Assembly: GCA_026874595.1 (NCBI GenBank)
Contig: CM049309.1
Location: 55,526,079-55,590,078 of the forward strand
From: Sipunculus nudus
Taxonomy: Eukaryota; Annelida; Sipuncula; Golfingiida; Sipunculidae
Reading direction: 5' to 3'
Length of the DNA stretch: 64,000 bases
The position numbers and the translations under genes are program-made. Position 1 is the stretch's first letter; each line of letters starts with the position of its first letter. The notes below the pieces were generated by a model that ran no database searches, had not been told where the DNA came from, and worked only from the letters and a program-made list of their open reading frames with translations. Positions 1 through 13,851 of this stretch are shown here, piece by piece.

Positions 1-52
1 AACTATTCCATTTAATTGCCCCCATCCCAACTTTCAATTTTTGTGTGGGGTG

Positions 53-59
53 TGTCTGT

Positions 60-90
<31 letters not shown>

Positions 91-95
91 GGGGG
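53..95. repeat. (TG)n followed by poly-G
   Basis: TG dinucleotides then a G run of about 20. Confidence 0.9.
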
Positions 96-287
96 CTTCG
101 GTTCCAATGCCTTTAATATGTCATATGCCCCTTCCAATAAATATTTAAATGTTTAATATGAATAGAAATTAAGTACAAATAAAATGAAATATTAAAAACA
201 TTTTTGTGTGACGTCACAGGAATATAAAAAATATATTCCTTTATAAAATAACATTAAAACAGTAACATCTTCAAAAGATATTTTAAA

Positions 288-290
<3 letters not shown>

Positions 291-332
<42 letters not shown>

Positions 333-354
333 TTTATAAGTATATACTAAATAA

Positions 355-385
<31 letters not shown>
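291..385. repeat. (AT)n microsatellites
   Basis: Two runs, 291-330 and about 356-385. Confidence 0.95.
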
Positions 386-389
<4 letters not shown>

Positions 390-1127
390 TACATATATAT
401 ATTATAGTGTATATATAATATTGATATGTGTGTTTATATATGTTTATATTGTCATATATATTGTCTTTTCACAGGCTTTCTTATTAATTGTTGGTGTGGT
501 CCAATTTAAGTTTCATCATTTTACACAGCATGTTCATTTCTTTCGGGCCACCCTGTGTTCTGTGTGCAGTAAGACCCTGGCCGCTTGGAATAAAAGGGTC
601 AAGGCCAAGAAGTCATGTGTCGGATAAAACCCAAATCATTTCTTTTTCAGTGCAAATGTAACCCTGATTCAAACGACTTACAAGAATAATGATTTACTTA
701 CCTAGAACATGATCAAGGTAAGAGGAGGCAGGTTTTGCCTATATTTTATTGGAGACCCAACAGGATTTAATCCAATTCCAGTGAGAATACCAACTTGTCA
801 GCTTCTCAGTGCCATACAATTTATTCCTTTCATTCTTTATCAGTGGAACTTGAACATCATTGCAGTGGCATAAGACCAGTTAAATAGTTACATGGGCCAA
901 CACACCTTTGGTGCAGAGAATATCAAGTGCGAGCGTACATGTTTGGTCTGAGAGAGCATGTCACGCATAACTGAGCAGGGGCTGAAGTGCTGGACATGCA
1001 TGCACCGTCATGTTTTTTTCATAAATTATCAAACATAGGTAGGGCAATTCAAATAAGGAAACTTACAACGGTATTAAAAAAATATACCGGTATGTGTATT
1101 TAATATATATATGTGTGTGTGCATGTG

Positions 1128-1129
<2 letters not shown>

Positions 1130-1172
<43 letters not shown>

Positions 1173-1180
1173 TATATATT
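1130..1180. repeat. (AT)n microsatellite
   Basis: Uninterrupted TA run, preceded by a short TG run. Confidence 0.95.
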
Positions 1181-1561
1181 ATCACTTAAATTACAAGTTG
1201 GTGCAATATGACATGAAGCCAAGTTGTTTTCCATGTGTGCACAATGTGTTCAAAAATAAAAGGTTCCCCTTCTTCTATTAAACAGTACAAAATTGTTTTC
1301 CCCTATAAAGAAAAAATGTTCCATTTCTTGAAAAATAGAATAACTCTTGGTAGTAAGTATTAAAACAGAACATTTCACTGGTAAAGTGGAAACTATTATT
1401 TTAGTAGAAGTAGTTTTAATAAGTAGTTATTCTATTATGACTTGTTTTCCTGCAAAAAAAATGCAAATTGAATCCCAGTGAATCAGCTTTGCCTGGGGCC
1501 TGCTTAATACAGATTCATACGGTATATATAGTATTTCTGAGTACCGGTAATTTTATGTTAC

Positions 1562-1710
1562 AGATCCAGACACTGCCTCCATCAAGCTCGAGACCAAGTG
1601 GCTCCAGCATTAATAGCAGGAACTGAGAGAGAGGATGCACGAGTACATGGCAGAGACAGGGTGTCGAGGTTACCCTGGATTTGTGGAGAAAAAGGCCCAT
1701 GTTTGGATAT
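1562..1710 (+). pseudogene. Coding-like fragment with two in-frame stops
   Basis: A single frame reads DPDTASIKLETKWLQH, TAA, TAG, QELRERMHEYMAETGCRGYP, GFVEKKAHVWI. The composition is strongly protein-like and it follows a TGTTACAG acceptor-like site. Family not recognised. Confidence 0.4.
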
Positions 1711-1787
1711 AAAGTAAATGAGATATCTAAGGTTTGCTAATCCTGACAGCCAGTGCCGTCAATTTATGTTTAAGTTCCAGGACTCGG

Positions 1788-1875
1788 GGGGGGGGGGGTG
1801 GGGGGGGGGGGGAGTCACAGACACACACATAAGGGTCTGTATGACACATTTTCTAAATCCTGGATCCGCCCCTGT
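1788..1875 (+). repeat. Poly-G element with a GGATCCGCCCCTG end
   Basis: A G run and GAGTCACAGACACACAC, then CCTGGATCCGCCCCTG. Similar poly-G plus CCGCCACTG ends occur at 45112 and 48948. Confidence 0.55.
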
Positions 1876-2226
1876 ATATGGGTAATTACTTCCTGATTTT
1901 CTATTAAAAAATCTATATTACAATCACTAGTCCTACCATTGAAAATACTCTTTCAGATGATACTATAATCCCAATGGATCTTTAGGCTAAAGGTAAACAA
2001 GTTACTAGTGACGTGTTGCATGCATGATCCTGTTTACAATGTACAGATTCTTCAACCTGAGAATAACAAGTCTCCTACAATAATAATATGAGAAGCCAGA
2101 GGCACCCAATCTTTTTCATCATGTAAATGATTTCATTATTTTACTTTGTGTAGGTGAATTCAACGTTTTATATAATACCTGATCTATCAGTAAACTATTC
2201 CAAGCAAACTGATTCTTGATTTGGCT

Positions 2227-2411
2227 AACTTGACATTCATAGGTAGAGGGAGACTTCTTTGGAATATATCTGGATGAGGAGGCATGATGGAGTTGATGGC
2301 TAAATGAGATGACATGGCAGCCATCCTGAAGGATAAGAACCAGGTGGCAGTGAAATACCCAGACAGCATGAAGATGTTAGCTGGTTTGAATTCATCTGAG
2401 CCATCAGCAGG
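2227..2411 (+). pseudogene. Coding-like fragment with in-frame stops
   Basis: The frame reads LTFIGRGRLLWNISG, TGA, GGMMELMAK, TGA, DDMAAILKDKNQVAVKYPDS, MKMLAGLNSSEPSA and ends at CAG/GTAATC, a plausible donor. Family not recognised. It may belong with the fragments at 1562 and 5595. Confidence 0.4.
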
Positions 2412-2671
2412 TAATCTTGGACCACCTTATAAGTAGCTGTATAGTTCTTTTTGAAATATTGTACATGATTTTAATCTGTCTGCTAATCAGTTGAGTACGG
2501 TGGTACAAGCTTCAGTATCTTGTCCATCTTCTGTAACAATCATGGCTTTCATGGCCCGTCCAAGACAAGCACACTACTTCTAGGCTATGATTTTAACTTT
2601 CCACCTCCCAGGTATAAATCATGTGTTCTACCTGTTAGACTACAGAAGCTGCCTAAATTTTTTTTAGCTCA

Positions 2672-3320
2672 GCTGACTATACGTTATCTGAGCTATAGTC
2701 ATTGTCCATTGTCCGTCGTCTGTCCGTCCGATAGATTGGCACGTTTTGAAATCATTAGACCTATGAATCCAAAATTTGGCATACTGTTAGATGTCCCCAA
2801 AATCTCCTACCAAACCGGAAACTGGGTCACTGTGACTTCATTCCTTCGAGAAATTAAGGAAAAACCTCAGGTTTCCATTAAAAACCTATTATCACACTTC
2901 GGGACTGCCTTATATCAAAACCACTGATCTGTCTGTTTTTCTTTCTTAATATTTACCAGAAGTACTGGTATTCTCCTATATATTTTCCATATACATGCTG
3001 GAAATTAAGTCTGTTAAGTGTAATTTCTTCAAGTTGTGGGCCCGAATATAATGGACTTTGTAAATTACAAATTCAGGAAATTTACTCACCTAACATGAAA
3101 ATTTTGGAAGCTAGAGACCTTTCGTTCAAGTATATAACTTTGTTTAAATCAAGATTCAATTGTATACCCAAGATTAGATCTGAATTATAAAATTTTTTTA
3201 AATTATTAGCATAAAAATAAAATCAGTACCTTCAATTTTGACCATGGCACGTTTTTTTTTTCCTGTGAGTACTGTTGATTAAATTTTCACAGCATGTAAA
3301 CTTAAGTATTTAATATGTTT
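2672..3320 (+). repeat. Interspersed repeat copy 1
   Basis: It shares GAATCCAAAATTTGRCAT, TAGATGTCC, GGTCACTGTGACT, GAGAAATTAAGGA, AAACCTC and ACCATKGCAC in the same order with 5836-6480. Diverged; family unassigned. Confidence 0.7.
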
Positions 3321-4119
3321 AAACCTGAAATTAGAAAATAAAAGCTCAAAAATTAGGCTAATAATTGAATTTGTTTTGTTCAGGCTCCTATTATAGTCAC
3401 GTGCTTTGTCCAGATGCAGGCAGCCCACTCCTGGTCACTGGAAGTTAAGTTAGCTATGCCAGGGTTCCTGATTTGTTACAGGTCACTGGGGGAGATCCCC
3501 TGCTGTGACAGGTGTACAGTTATTCTCATATCAACTCCACCCCCCCCCCCTCCCCCCCCTCCCCCGCCAACCCTACCCACCAAGTGTTATGCAGTAATTG
3601 TTATTGTTTGCCCTGTATTTCCTCAACTGTAACGCTGTTTCCACTCCAATATACAAAACTTTCCTTGAATGAGTAATTCATTGAGTAATCCAGAAGAAGC
3701 CATTTGGGTTAATGTAGCCTTTTTAAAGAAATCAATTTCCTTTTAAATGATTTTAAAATATTAAAATTAAACCCATCAGTATGCATAAATTTATAAAATA
3801 TGAAGCAAATTACAGATAAATAAAGGCACAATTAAAAATTGTGAAATCTGATTCAAGTATTATTTTTAGATATTTATTGTTTTGCAAATTTAAAAGATAT
3901 ATTTGTGTGGTAAAAAAATAAATATGCATTTGTATGCATGATGTGGGGTTATCTGACAAGATTGAGATATATGATGATGCAATTTAGAATTATGAATTAA
4001 CTTTTATATTCAGATATATATGTTATATTGGGAATGTATAGAAATATATACTTAAAATTAAAAAAAATTGATGTGATAAAAAAATGAGGATCTAATACAA
4101 ACATTTGTTCATTATTTTC

Positions 4120-4650
4120 CTGCCTCAGCAGAAGATCAGGCTTTGTTTGCCATGTTAGTGTATGCAGAAGTGTTGTTAATCCCCTCCCCCCCCCCCCCCT
4201 GCTACCATTGATTCCTTTGCAACTGTGCAAGTGTGTAAAATTTATTTCATTAAAAAAAAATTGAATTAGAAAAAATTAAGATCTAATTGAAACACATTCT
4301 TGCTTCAGGAGAATGGAACATAAAGTAATCAGCTCTGTCTGTCCATCATCTCTCTGTTATCATTAAATATATATTTATTATGATATTTTTTCTATAAGCA
4401 CTGTTGAAATAACTTTCATATGCTGTATGTGTATGGATTTAAGCTATTTAAGTCTGAAATTTGAAAACTTATATACTCAATTGTGTAATATTTCAGATGT
4501 TAAACTTTAAAAAAATTGATATAATAAAAAAATTAAGAAATAATTGAAACATATATTATCAGCTTTGTTTGTCTACCAGTCTGTCTGTCCTTTTTTAAAA
4601 TATAAGTAATTGTGAATGAACTTTTTTATTCTATAAGCTTTGTTGAATTA
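4120..4650 (+). repeat. Repeated CTTCAGCAGRA...CTGTCTGTCC segments
   Basis: Three related segments (4125, 4303, 4555) have CTTCAG, ATCAGCTYTGTYTGTC, CTGTC and a TATAAGCAYTGTTGAA tail. A fourth lies at 7480-7590. Confidence 0.6.
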
Positions 4651-5594
4651 AGTGAAAATCCTATGTATATACACTTTGATAATACAGAGATGTTGTAACT
4701 CCGGTCATACCACCCCCACACCACCACCAAGTCCTTACACCTGTGGACTGGGAACATAAGTTATATTTCAACTGTATACATTTTATAAAATAAAAAATAC
4801 ATATATTTAATAATATAAAAAATATTAATAAAAAAATAGACCCAATCAAAAAAATGTGTAAACTACTGTACTGTCATCAATTTATCAAAAAGCCAACCAA
4901 TGATTATGGTAATAATATACATCTTATGTTCACAAACTGCTCACATGCTTTAATTTTAACATTAGAAAACACATGGTCAGGTCACAAAATATTATTTGCA
5001 ACAATTTCTTACTCATCTATACAAACCAATCATATCATCCAGCCATGGTCTATATTACCTCTTCTTATCAGACATTACCTCCATTTTCCGATTTTTACCT
5101 CAAGGTCAACTTCAGCTGAGCACTGTGACTGATGGATCCCTTGTTGTTTATACAGAGGTTCCAGATGGATTTTGAGAGTGACATGTATGTGACTTTTTAT
5201 AAATCTGCCCTCTTACATCTTTATATATGTATAATAAAGCTGATGTAATGGTCTCTTTTAAACCTGTTTCTGACTCATCATTAACATTTTAAACAGTTTT
5301 AAATGCATTTCATGGAGAAAAATGACTAATGGACACATTTAACTTTTAAATAGTCCCTTTATCAATCACTCCATATGATCACTCATGTGTTATGGTATAT
5401 ATATCTACAAGGAAGGTTATCAAACCAGTTTGCTTCAAAATCTTGACCACTGCATGATCAGCAGGATCATAATTTTCATAATGCCTGTGGACATTCCATG
5501 AAATTTGTTTATTGGTCAAGAAACTAAATTTTTCGTAGTAAATCTGTTATTGTCCTACAAGTCGACATTCTGTTATATTCCTGGTTTATTTCAG

Positions 5595-5710
5595 GTGCCA
5601 TTAGTGCTATGATGCTTCGTTTACTGCCAAAACTGATTCCAGCACAGAGGAAGAAATGCCAAGCCCACCATAGCAGAAGCAAAGGCAGCATTTATTGATG
5701 TTCAGAAGGT
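5595..5710 (+). pseudogene. Coding-like fragment with a frameshift
   Basis: The fragment lies between TTTATTTCAG and GTATAT. The first half reads AISAMMLRLLPKLIPAQRKK; the second, in another frame, reads KPTIAEAKAAFIDVQK. A one-base slip near 5650 would join them. Family not recognised. Confidence 0.4.
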
Positions 5711-5835
5711 ATATACTGATTTAGGCTTTAAGATTTCTTACAATTCTAGAAATAAGAGCTATCATTCAATTGAGAATAATCGATATTGTGTTAAAGGGAA
5801 TATTTATGTAGCACCATTTTTACCTCAGATGACTA

Positions 5836-6480
5836 CCTGTATATACGTTATGTCAGATATAGCTGTGGTCATTTGGCCATTATTGGTCTGGTTGTCCAGC
5901 TCGATCTCCATTTACATGCCACGTTTCAAAACCACTGGACCAGTGAATCCAAAATTTGACATCCAGGTAGATGTCCTTATTTTCTAACAAACCTGAATAT
6001 TGGTCACTGTGACTACATTTTTTTTTATGAGAAATTAAGGAGAAACCTCCATTTTTCAGTAAAAGCCAATTGTTGCACTTTAGTGTCAAAAATTGGGTCA
6101 AAATTGCACAATTTGTAGCAGTTATTTACCCAAATAAAATGTATCTTGTGAAAACATCAGGAAAGATATCGACTTACTTCACATGATAGATGTTGAAGAT
6201 AAAATTCGTTTTCAAGACTATAACAGATTTTTTTATAAAAAAAATTTCAAACATATAACAGATTTTTTTATAAAAAAAATTTTCAAGCATATAACAGATT
6301 TTTTTTTAAATTTTGTTCAAGCATATAACAGATTTATATATTTTTTTCTAGCACATAACAAATTTTTATAATCTTTTTAAGTTATTGTCATAAAGGTAAA
6401 ATCAGACCTTTAAATTTTGTCCAACCCTGACCATTGCACATTTGCTTTCCTGTCAGCACTGTTGACATTTTGTATGTACA
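5836..6480 (+). repeat. Interspersed repeat copy 2
   Basis: It aligns in order with 2672-3320 (see shared blocks there), with the FFIKK tandem repeat inserted or expanded inside it. Confidence 0.7.
6206..6370 (+). repeat. Tandem repeat, about 38-bp unit
   Basis: Four units of TATAACAGATTTTTTTATAA followed by AAATTTTCAAGCA. They read as an FFIKK-rich open frame that I regard as non-coding. Confidence 0.8.
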
Positions 6481-7136
6481 AAATGCAAAGATTAAAACTA
6501 TTATAATATGAAAATTCGATAGCAATTTGTCAAAAACTGTAGGACATTGTGAACTTTATTCTGTGAGATACGGGCCGAAAACATAATTTTGAGCAGCCTG
6601 AAAGACTGACATGGCATATATTTAACCATTAGGCCATTCATACTCAATATCTAGGGAGGTCTCCTTTGAATCCTGAAGTTTGGACACTATGACTAATGTT
6701 CTGTGAACTCTAAGAAAGTACATGGTTTTAGCATTGAAATTCAGATAAGCAAAACAAATATGTTTGGAACTTTCTAACTTTGAAATTTTGGAAATTGGGC
6801 AAATCTCCATCACCTGAAATCATGTTATGATGACCCATATTCTATTGTATTTCTTCTTATATTATTGTACAATTGCAAGATATGCACAAAGTCTGAATTC
6901 TGTTACAGTACATATTTAATCAATAATGAGTACATTTATACTTGTAGGCCTACCTCGTTCAGACTAATTTAATATCCATTGATGATAGGTAGTATATCGT
7001 CATCAAGACAAACTGTTAACATGTAATTGCATGTTTTGTCACTGTTTAGGTCTCGCCCTCTTGTACTTCCTTGTGCATGAAGTATGCCTATATCACAAGC
7101 AGTTATAAGGGGTTGGATTAAAATTGCGTGTGTGTA

Positions 7137-7139
<3 letters not shown>

Positions 7140-7189
<50 letters not shown>
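7140..7189. repeat. (AT)n microsatellite
   Basis: Uninterrupted run of about 50 bases. Confidence 0.95.
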
Positions 7190-7193
<4 letters not shown>

Positions 7194-7479
7194 GAACAGT
7201 ATTAACACGAACACATATTTTCATCTTTTATTATTAATGTGAAATTTGATGTATTTTCAGATCTAGAAATTCAGTTTCTAAATGTTTGATGAAGATCAAC
7301 AGTGACTGAGTTCAGTGTTGCTGTGTTTCTCAGACACCATGATGCATGCAGGCATATGGAATGAAGACAGTCATCAGGGAACAGTATTGACTGTAGACTC
7401 TTGTTTCATCATTTTATGAGTCAGGTATCCATGACACTGCACTTCCAGAGTACTTCAAACATATGTTAATCATTTTCCA

Positions 7480-7600
7480 GCTTCAGCAGGAAGGGAGATA
7501 AAGTGATTAACTCTGTTTGTCTACCTGTCTATCTGTCCATTTTTAAATTATCAGTAATTGTGAATTCATTTTCCTGAAATTCAGTTTTTAGCATTGGACT
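7480..7600 (+). repeat. Fourth copy of the CTTCAG...CTGTCC repeat
   Basis: CTTCAGCAGGAAGG, AAAGTGATTAACTCTGTTTG, TCTACCTGTCTATCTGTCC and TCAGTAATTGTGAATTCA match the segments at 4303 and 4555. Confidence 0.6.
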
Positions 7601-8107
7601 CTAGAATATCTTACTTGTATATATATGTTATTAAATGGAGGCTTGTGTCGCCAGTTGTGCAGTTACAAGTTGTGTACTGCATGCATGATTTAATTATATG
7701 TTACATTGTTATTTTACTGGACTTATTAAACAATTATTTTTATAAATATAATGCTCTTGTTTTGTGTCTACCATTTCAGACAAAAGGTTGATGTATGAAT
7801 GCAAGCTGGTTATCAGAGCACTTGTACTGCCACACAAATTGATATTTCCAATTTCATTACATTTCTACAATCAGAGGAACAGCAGTATCATGCAAAGTGC
7901 AAATTGTGTTTTATTTTGTTCATTTGACTGGCTGAGGAATATTCCTTGACATTACTTGGTACAAAGGTATATTTAATTCTTTTTCACCATGATATTTGAG
8001 CACACTGCATCACAATTTTATGCAAATTTTTTTTATGTTAGTTTTCAGGCAATTGTGGCTGAATTCAACTACATTTTGTAACCATTTCATATTTTGCTAG
8101 GGTATTC

Positions 8108-8410
8108 AGTTGGTTCCTTCTTAACCAATTTTCTTGGTTGATTTTAACCAATATGGTCATCTGAATCAAATTGGTTGATTGAGTATTGGTTGTTTTCAAC
8201 TATTATTGTTGGTTGATATCAACCAATCACATGGTTGATTTCAACCAGTCACATGGTTGATTTCAACCAAAAAAATTGGTTGAAAAATCAACCAATAGGA
8301 ATCGGTTGAAATCAACCGGTTAATTGGTTGGACACATATCAACCGAGAAGACCGGTTGATTTCAACCAATTTTTTGGTTGAAATTAACCGATCCATTTTT
8401 AGAGTGCATG
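8108..8410. repeat. GGTTGA/TCAACC palindrome element
   Basis: Near-perfect palindromes built on GGTTGATTTCAACC recur about ten times. It ends TTTTTAGAGTGCA, the reverse complement of the ACACTCTAAAAA start of the GGTTC element at 36967. Confidence 0.75.
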
Positions 8411-8429
8411 AGCCATGACAACGAATTAT

Positions 8430-9150
8430 AAAATGAGATAAAACCAATTATAATGTGTGATAACACAGAGACCGTCACAACATTTTATAATATGTGTAAA
8501 AAAGATAACGTGATAAATTAAAGACCGTGGCAACAAATTATACCTCAGATAAAACAAATTATAACGAGATAAAAGAAAGATTAACATGTGATAAAATAAA
8601 GAAAATGGCAACAAATTATAATATGTAATAACAAATTATAACATAAGATAAAACAAATTATAACATGGGATAAAAAAAAGACCGTGGCAACAAATAATAA
8701 TATGTGATAACAAATTATAACATGAGATAAAAGAAATAATAACCTGAGATAAAACAAAGAATAACATGTGATTATAACATGAGATAAAAGAAATAATAAC
8801 CTGAGATAAAACAGAGAATAACATGTGATTATAACATGAGATAATACAGATTATAACATGGGATAAAACAGATTATATCATGAGATAAAACAGATTATAA
8901 CATGAGATTAAACTGATTACTACATGAGATAAAAGAGATTATAACATGAGATAAAACAAATTACTACATGAGATAAAAGAGATTATAACATGAGATAATA
9001 CAAACCGTGATAGCAGTTTATACCTAGACTGACAGTGTTAACAATGGGTAACATTAAATAAAATAAGGACCGTTTTTACAGACGATAACATGAAATAAAA
9101 CAGGGACTGTTTTAACAAAATATAACATGAGATAAAACATATGCTGTGAT
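8430..9150. repeat. Minisatellite, ATTATAACATGAGATAAAAC unit
   Basis: Over thirty imperfect units of about 20-25 bp alternate with GACCGTGGCAACAAATTATA. The flanking palindrome element ends immediately upstream. Confidence 0.85.
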
Positions 9151-10028
9151 AAAAAATCATAAACCGCAAAATTACAAAACATACATTTTAGAATGACATA
9201 ATCTGTCTATCTAATGTGATTTCGTTTTTTAATATTAAGTTACTAGAGTCAAGCGGTTGCTGCATTTTATTCATTTGATAGTTATTAGTCTACATATATG
9301 AAGGCGACCAGTTTTGTGTACATTGTTTATGTATTTCCATTCCCGTAGCCTCGAGCTCCCCCCCCCCCTGAGGTCAGAGCATTCTAAGGCAAAAAAGTGT
9401 ACCGTAGTCTGTAGTGGGGGGGATTTTAAGGCATTCTTAGAGCATATTAAGGCGAAACAAAAATGTTGGCTATATTTGCAAGAAAGTTCAATTTGACTGG
9501 TGACTATCACCCAGTTACGTTAAAAATTAAGTTTCTGTGATTAGACCTAATATTATAAGAAAAATACCAACATGAATGCCAATTTATAGAATTTATTTAA
9601 AAAAACCCACATCGTTGGAGGGTGATTCCAACATCCCTACCCCCCCCCCCCTCCCCCCTACACACACACACCTTGGGCGCTAGGTCCCCTCGTTATGCTC
9701 GCTCTGACAACGCATTTACTGCCCCCTCCCCTACCCCCCCCCGACTTTCCTTAGGCTACGGCCCTAATATTTCACTCCCAGGATGAATTCGAAAAATTAG
9801 ATCTGGTTTGTCCCGGACTGATTGACAAGTTAAAGTGATCAGGTCCAATAACTTTACACTCCACAGTTAAGCTATACACTCGTGTGTTCACTTGCGTGTC
9901 AGGGTTAGAACGCTCAATCAAGTTTCGCTCTCCGCAATAATCAAACGTGTGCTGGAGCCAGAACCTCTGCTGATCAAGTAGACAGGCGTAGACAAAGAGG
10001 AACAGTGGAATCACGGACTTCCTATTCC

Positions 10029-10040
10029 ATGAAGGGCTCA
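10029..10040 (+). CDS. Putative first coding exon (start codon)
   Basis: ATG AAG GGC TCA is followed by a strong donor, GTAAGT. It ends in phase 0, which is what the next exon needs. This is the most economical start I found, but four codons carry little information and another upstream or intronic start exon is possible. A 5' UTR would lie just upstream (about 9700-10028). No TATA box was convincing. Confidence 0.4.
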
Positions 10041-13000
10041 GTAAGTAGAAAACAGTATGACTGATGAACTGACTTCATAATAATTCAAGACGTGATGGTA
10101 ATTTATATGCAGTGTGGCCCAAATCACCTGCACAGAATGTTACATTGGCCATACTACAAGGTATATATTATCTCGCAGTAGAACCAAGTGATGTAGTCGA
10201 GTTCAAATTACCAAGCGCAAGTCTGAGTCCAAGCCACTCGAGTCCAAGTGCAAGTCTCTGAAAAAGTGGACTCGAGTCAAAGTCCGGACTCGATTTCTTC
10301 ATCACTGGTTGACCCTATTTCGCTTTTATAATATGAATTATGCAGTTGTAATTCTCGATTTGTGCAGTTATAAAGTTCAAAGTTTTGTTCCCGTCATAGA
10401 CAGAGGAAACATTTATGCCCATGAGTAAATAAATTAACCGCTGACTTATATCAAGACCAGATACAGAAGGTAAGCTTAAGGAGCGCCTAGGGCGATGGTT
10501 TTAGGCCATGTTAACTAGACCGGCTCGATGAGCAAAACATCTTCAGTCAGCAAACACTGAAGGTACCTGTAAGATGGTTGGGTATATGTCCAGTTACGGG
10601 ACTTTCGTATAGTTTACATATATATATACATAAAGGTGAAAATACCTGGCCCCAACCTTGGCGCGTACCACCTTGAGCACAAATGCTGCGCCTAAATCTT
10701 CAGATAGGTTCCTAAGCTTACACGTTTCTTTTAATCTGGATCTGTCAATTAATTATAAACTCTAGTACTTTTTAAACAACATGTTTTAAAAAGCATATAT
10801 ACATTCGTGGAGAATATTCAAATACAGAAGAATCAGTTACTGCACGTATACATGTATAATGTCGCTTTCCCTTTTATTCAGTAGTCAAATATAAATTAAA
10901 AGGATCGGCCACATACTGAATGTACAGTGATGATTTGCCACACTTGCAGATATCAAGTTTCAAGACTTTAATGATTGGATTCAATCAATTTGAATCCAAA
11001 TCCAGGAGCGGGATGGATGGGGGGGGGGGGGGGGCATGACTCACCTTCTCCTTGGATACACGCTGAATACGCCCCTGCTCTCATGAACGAAACGTATTTG
11101 TATAGCCAACATACACAACATAATCGATACTTTCATTTAAATTTGTAATGTACCTGGCAAAATAAAAAAGGATATGAGGATATATCATCCCCAATTATTT
11201 CAAGGTGGCTTCCTAAATAGAGTTATATATATAACTCAACATGGGACATCTTAACGTGAATCCTTCACTACAGGCAATTAATCTAAAAAAGTAAATGTCC
11301 CTTGGTACAGTCTTGGAGCAGCCACCTGTGGAGTGCAGAAAAGTGGGAATGTGCGTTGAAGGTGAAATATTTGATTAAACGGCGCGGCACATAAAAAAGT
11401 GTTTGGAACGGATCCTGACGTTCTATCACGTATGACACATGGACCTGGCATAACAGGCTGTAATCAGGGCAGATTTTATTTTCGTGGTGAGAGCACACTC
11501 ACACAGTGTTTCAATCTGAAGCCACAATCTCGAATCACACGAACCAGAGAATCACTCATGGGTCTGTTGCCACTGTTGGGTGCACAAAAGCGTACTTGTG
11601 GTTAAAACTTTTGTGAAGATGTTCGTGCGGGGTAGAGCTGAAGTCTGTCTTACCTATACCAGTTAGATTTACATGAATTTATCATAATATCAGCTCAAAG
11701 TTGTTGAAGGTTTTCCAATGATTTTCTTTGAAGTGAACGATGTAAAGAATAACATACTATAAATCTAAGAAAATCAGACTTGCGGAAATTTGTTATTTTC
11801 AAAATATTATTTTTAAATGGCCGACAAGACTGTGCAACAACCATAAATTGTTCTTTTTTCATCCTAGAGTTGTAATTTTGGCACCATCTCTCAGAAATCT
11901 TGGGTCAAGAAATCCACTGAAACCAGCCGAAGCAGCGATGAGTAGTCACACGACTGATAAATCTATGGTGGCGTCCGAAATGGTCGCAAAATGCCTAATA
12001 CAAAATAACCGCTGATTACACGCAAAATAGGTATCTTACACACTGATTCGTCAATACGAATGCCCCGCTGTTTTAGATCCCATGATCTCAGTGCATGCAC
12101 AACACCGCAGGTGATGCCATCACCTTCATCTTTAACGGGGTCACGCTCTTTTTCACTCACGTATTGTCACAGCTCATAAACGACAGTGTCCGACCACATG
12201 ATAGCTCCGGTCTGCTGGTTTCCAATGGATGGGTGAATATGGCGAACGGTGTAAAAAGACACGTTTGTATGTGTGTGCCCTCTGAAACAAAACCTTTGAA
12301 ACACCGAAGCATCGTCTTTCCTCAATATTAATTATAATAACAACAATAATAATAACAACAACAACAACAGCAATACTACTATTACTACTACTATTACTAC
12401 CACTACTACTTCTATTAAATGTAATAACTAGAAATTTCTGGCATCGGAGTTGCCAGAGTATCCCCAGACAAATCAGACATAGGCCTACCCCCTCTGAAAT
12501 AGGCCCTTTCTTCAGAAGCATATACTGTCATATATACTTCACTGTCTTGACAAGGCCAAGGTCACCAGGGTCAAGGTCACAAATGTTTGAACTTGTCAGA
12601 AATCTCTTGTCAGAAAAAAAAATCTCGGAAAAAAGTTGTGGGGTTCACAAAATTCTACGTTTCTTCAGATTTACCTGGGAGCCCAAGGTCAAGGTCACTA
12701 ATCTTGAAACAAATCTGACATCTTCCCGCTAAAGATCGTTCCCGCTCGAAACAAATTTCTTCATCATACTGGCACTGTGGAACGACCGGGACTACTTGTC
12801 TCAATTGTCAAACTTTAAAATCAAAATTGGCTACATTTCAAGGAGACCTCTTCTGTTTGAATACACATGGGTATGCTTACCAATATAACTTATTCCTTGA
12901 AGCCATTACCACAAATCACCCATGTTTTTGAATTTGTCTTGAAACAATTCTGATCCGACATATTTGAACTGACTACAACAACCTCTTCACGACATTTTTA

Positions 13001-13795
13001 CCTACGCCGCTGGTGTATGTAGAAGCCACAGTGCATTGTTGGGGTGAGATTGTGACGCCCTAAAACACTAAACAGCATAGCCGTACTCCCGTGGCAGACG
13101 AGTTCTGAAGTGTACTTTAAACTTTGTAAAAATAGTTACTTTCAGATTACGGTGTCCATGCGAATTTAAATGCACATATCCGCTCTGTCCATTAATTTCT
13201 CTTCTCGCAGAAGTAAATAGAACAGAAATTAACTGAGTTCACTTAGTTTATGATAAACGGAAAGTCTTTTAATAAGACGTATTCTAAAAAGAAAGTAAAG
13301 TAAGACTTTGTGGCTCTTGTGAGGCCTTACTTTTGCAAAATGAAAAGTAAGACTACTGCCGAATTCTGAGGCTCAGGGTGAGAGCACAAGTGATCAAAGC
13401 CGGTAAGATCTTGAGTTTGAATATTAGTCGAGGCGGTGAAAATTTTCATGGTCGGCCCCTATCCAAGTTGGGCGCTCTGTAGGCTTAATGGGAAGGTTGT
13501 ACCAAACGGCTGTGCTTCACGCATAAACGAGTGCACCTTTCGGGGGTTTCTTGGTGGTATAACCCAGCAATAGTTTGATCACATATCCACGGCCCACAGG
13601 TGCAGTAGTCATCGGGCTTGGTTACAACCACGATATACAATGAAAGGAAGCGTGCGATACTGCCTTGTCAAGCAGTATATATATATATATATATTCCGTG
13701 CGGTACCAAGAAGATAACAGAAGGTAACATGAACATAACATGGCCTTGCATGGAGGATCTCGGGTACAACATAGAGTACTGCGGGCGTACCACAA

Positions 13796-13851
<56 letters not shown>

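Larger units (their letters stand above)
1..1500. other. Gene-free stretch
   Basis: Only microsatellites, poly-G and unique AT-rich sequence. A CAG...GTAAGA pair at about 650-717 encloses no long open frame. Confidence 0.5.

Noticed and set aside
3414..3632. 72-codon frame with a proline run
   Set aside because: The proline run is a poly-C tract; no other support.
8430..9150. CRISPR-like array
   Set aside because: Units are AT-rich, directly adjoining and imperfect, with no unique spacers; a minisatellite in eukaryotic DNA.
11283..12340. Possible gene on either strand from several short open frames
   Set aside because: None exceeds chance length convincingly, none shows a known motif, and none is flanked by matching splice sites.
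12545..12700. Nuclear-receptor response elements (AAGGTCA repeats)
   Set aside because: The motif recurs inside what looks like interspersed repeat DNA, so it is not evidence of regulation.
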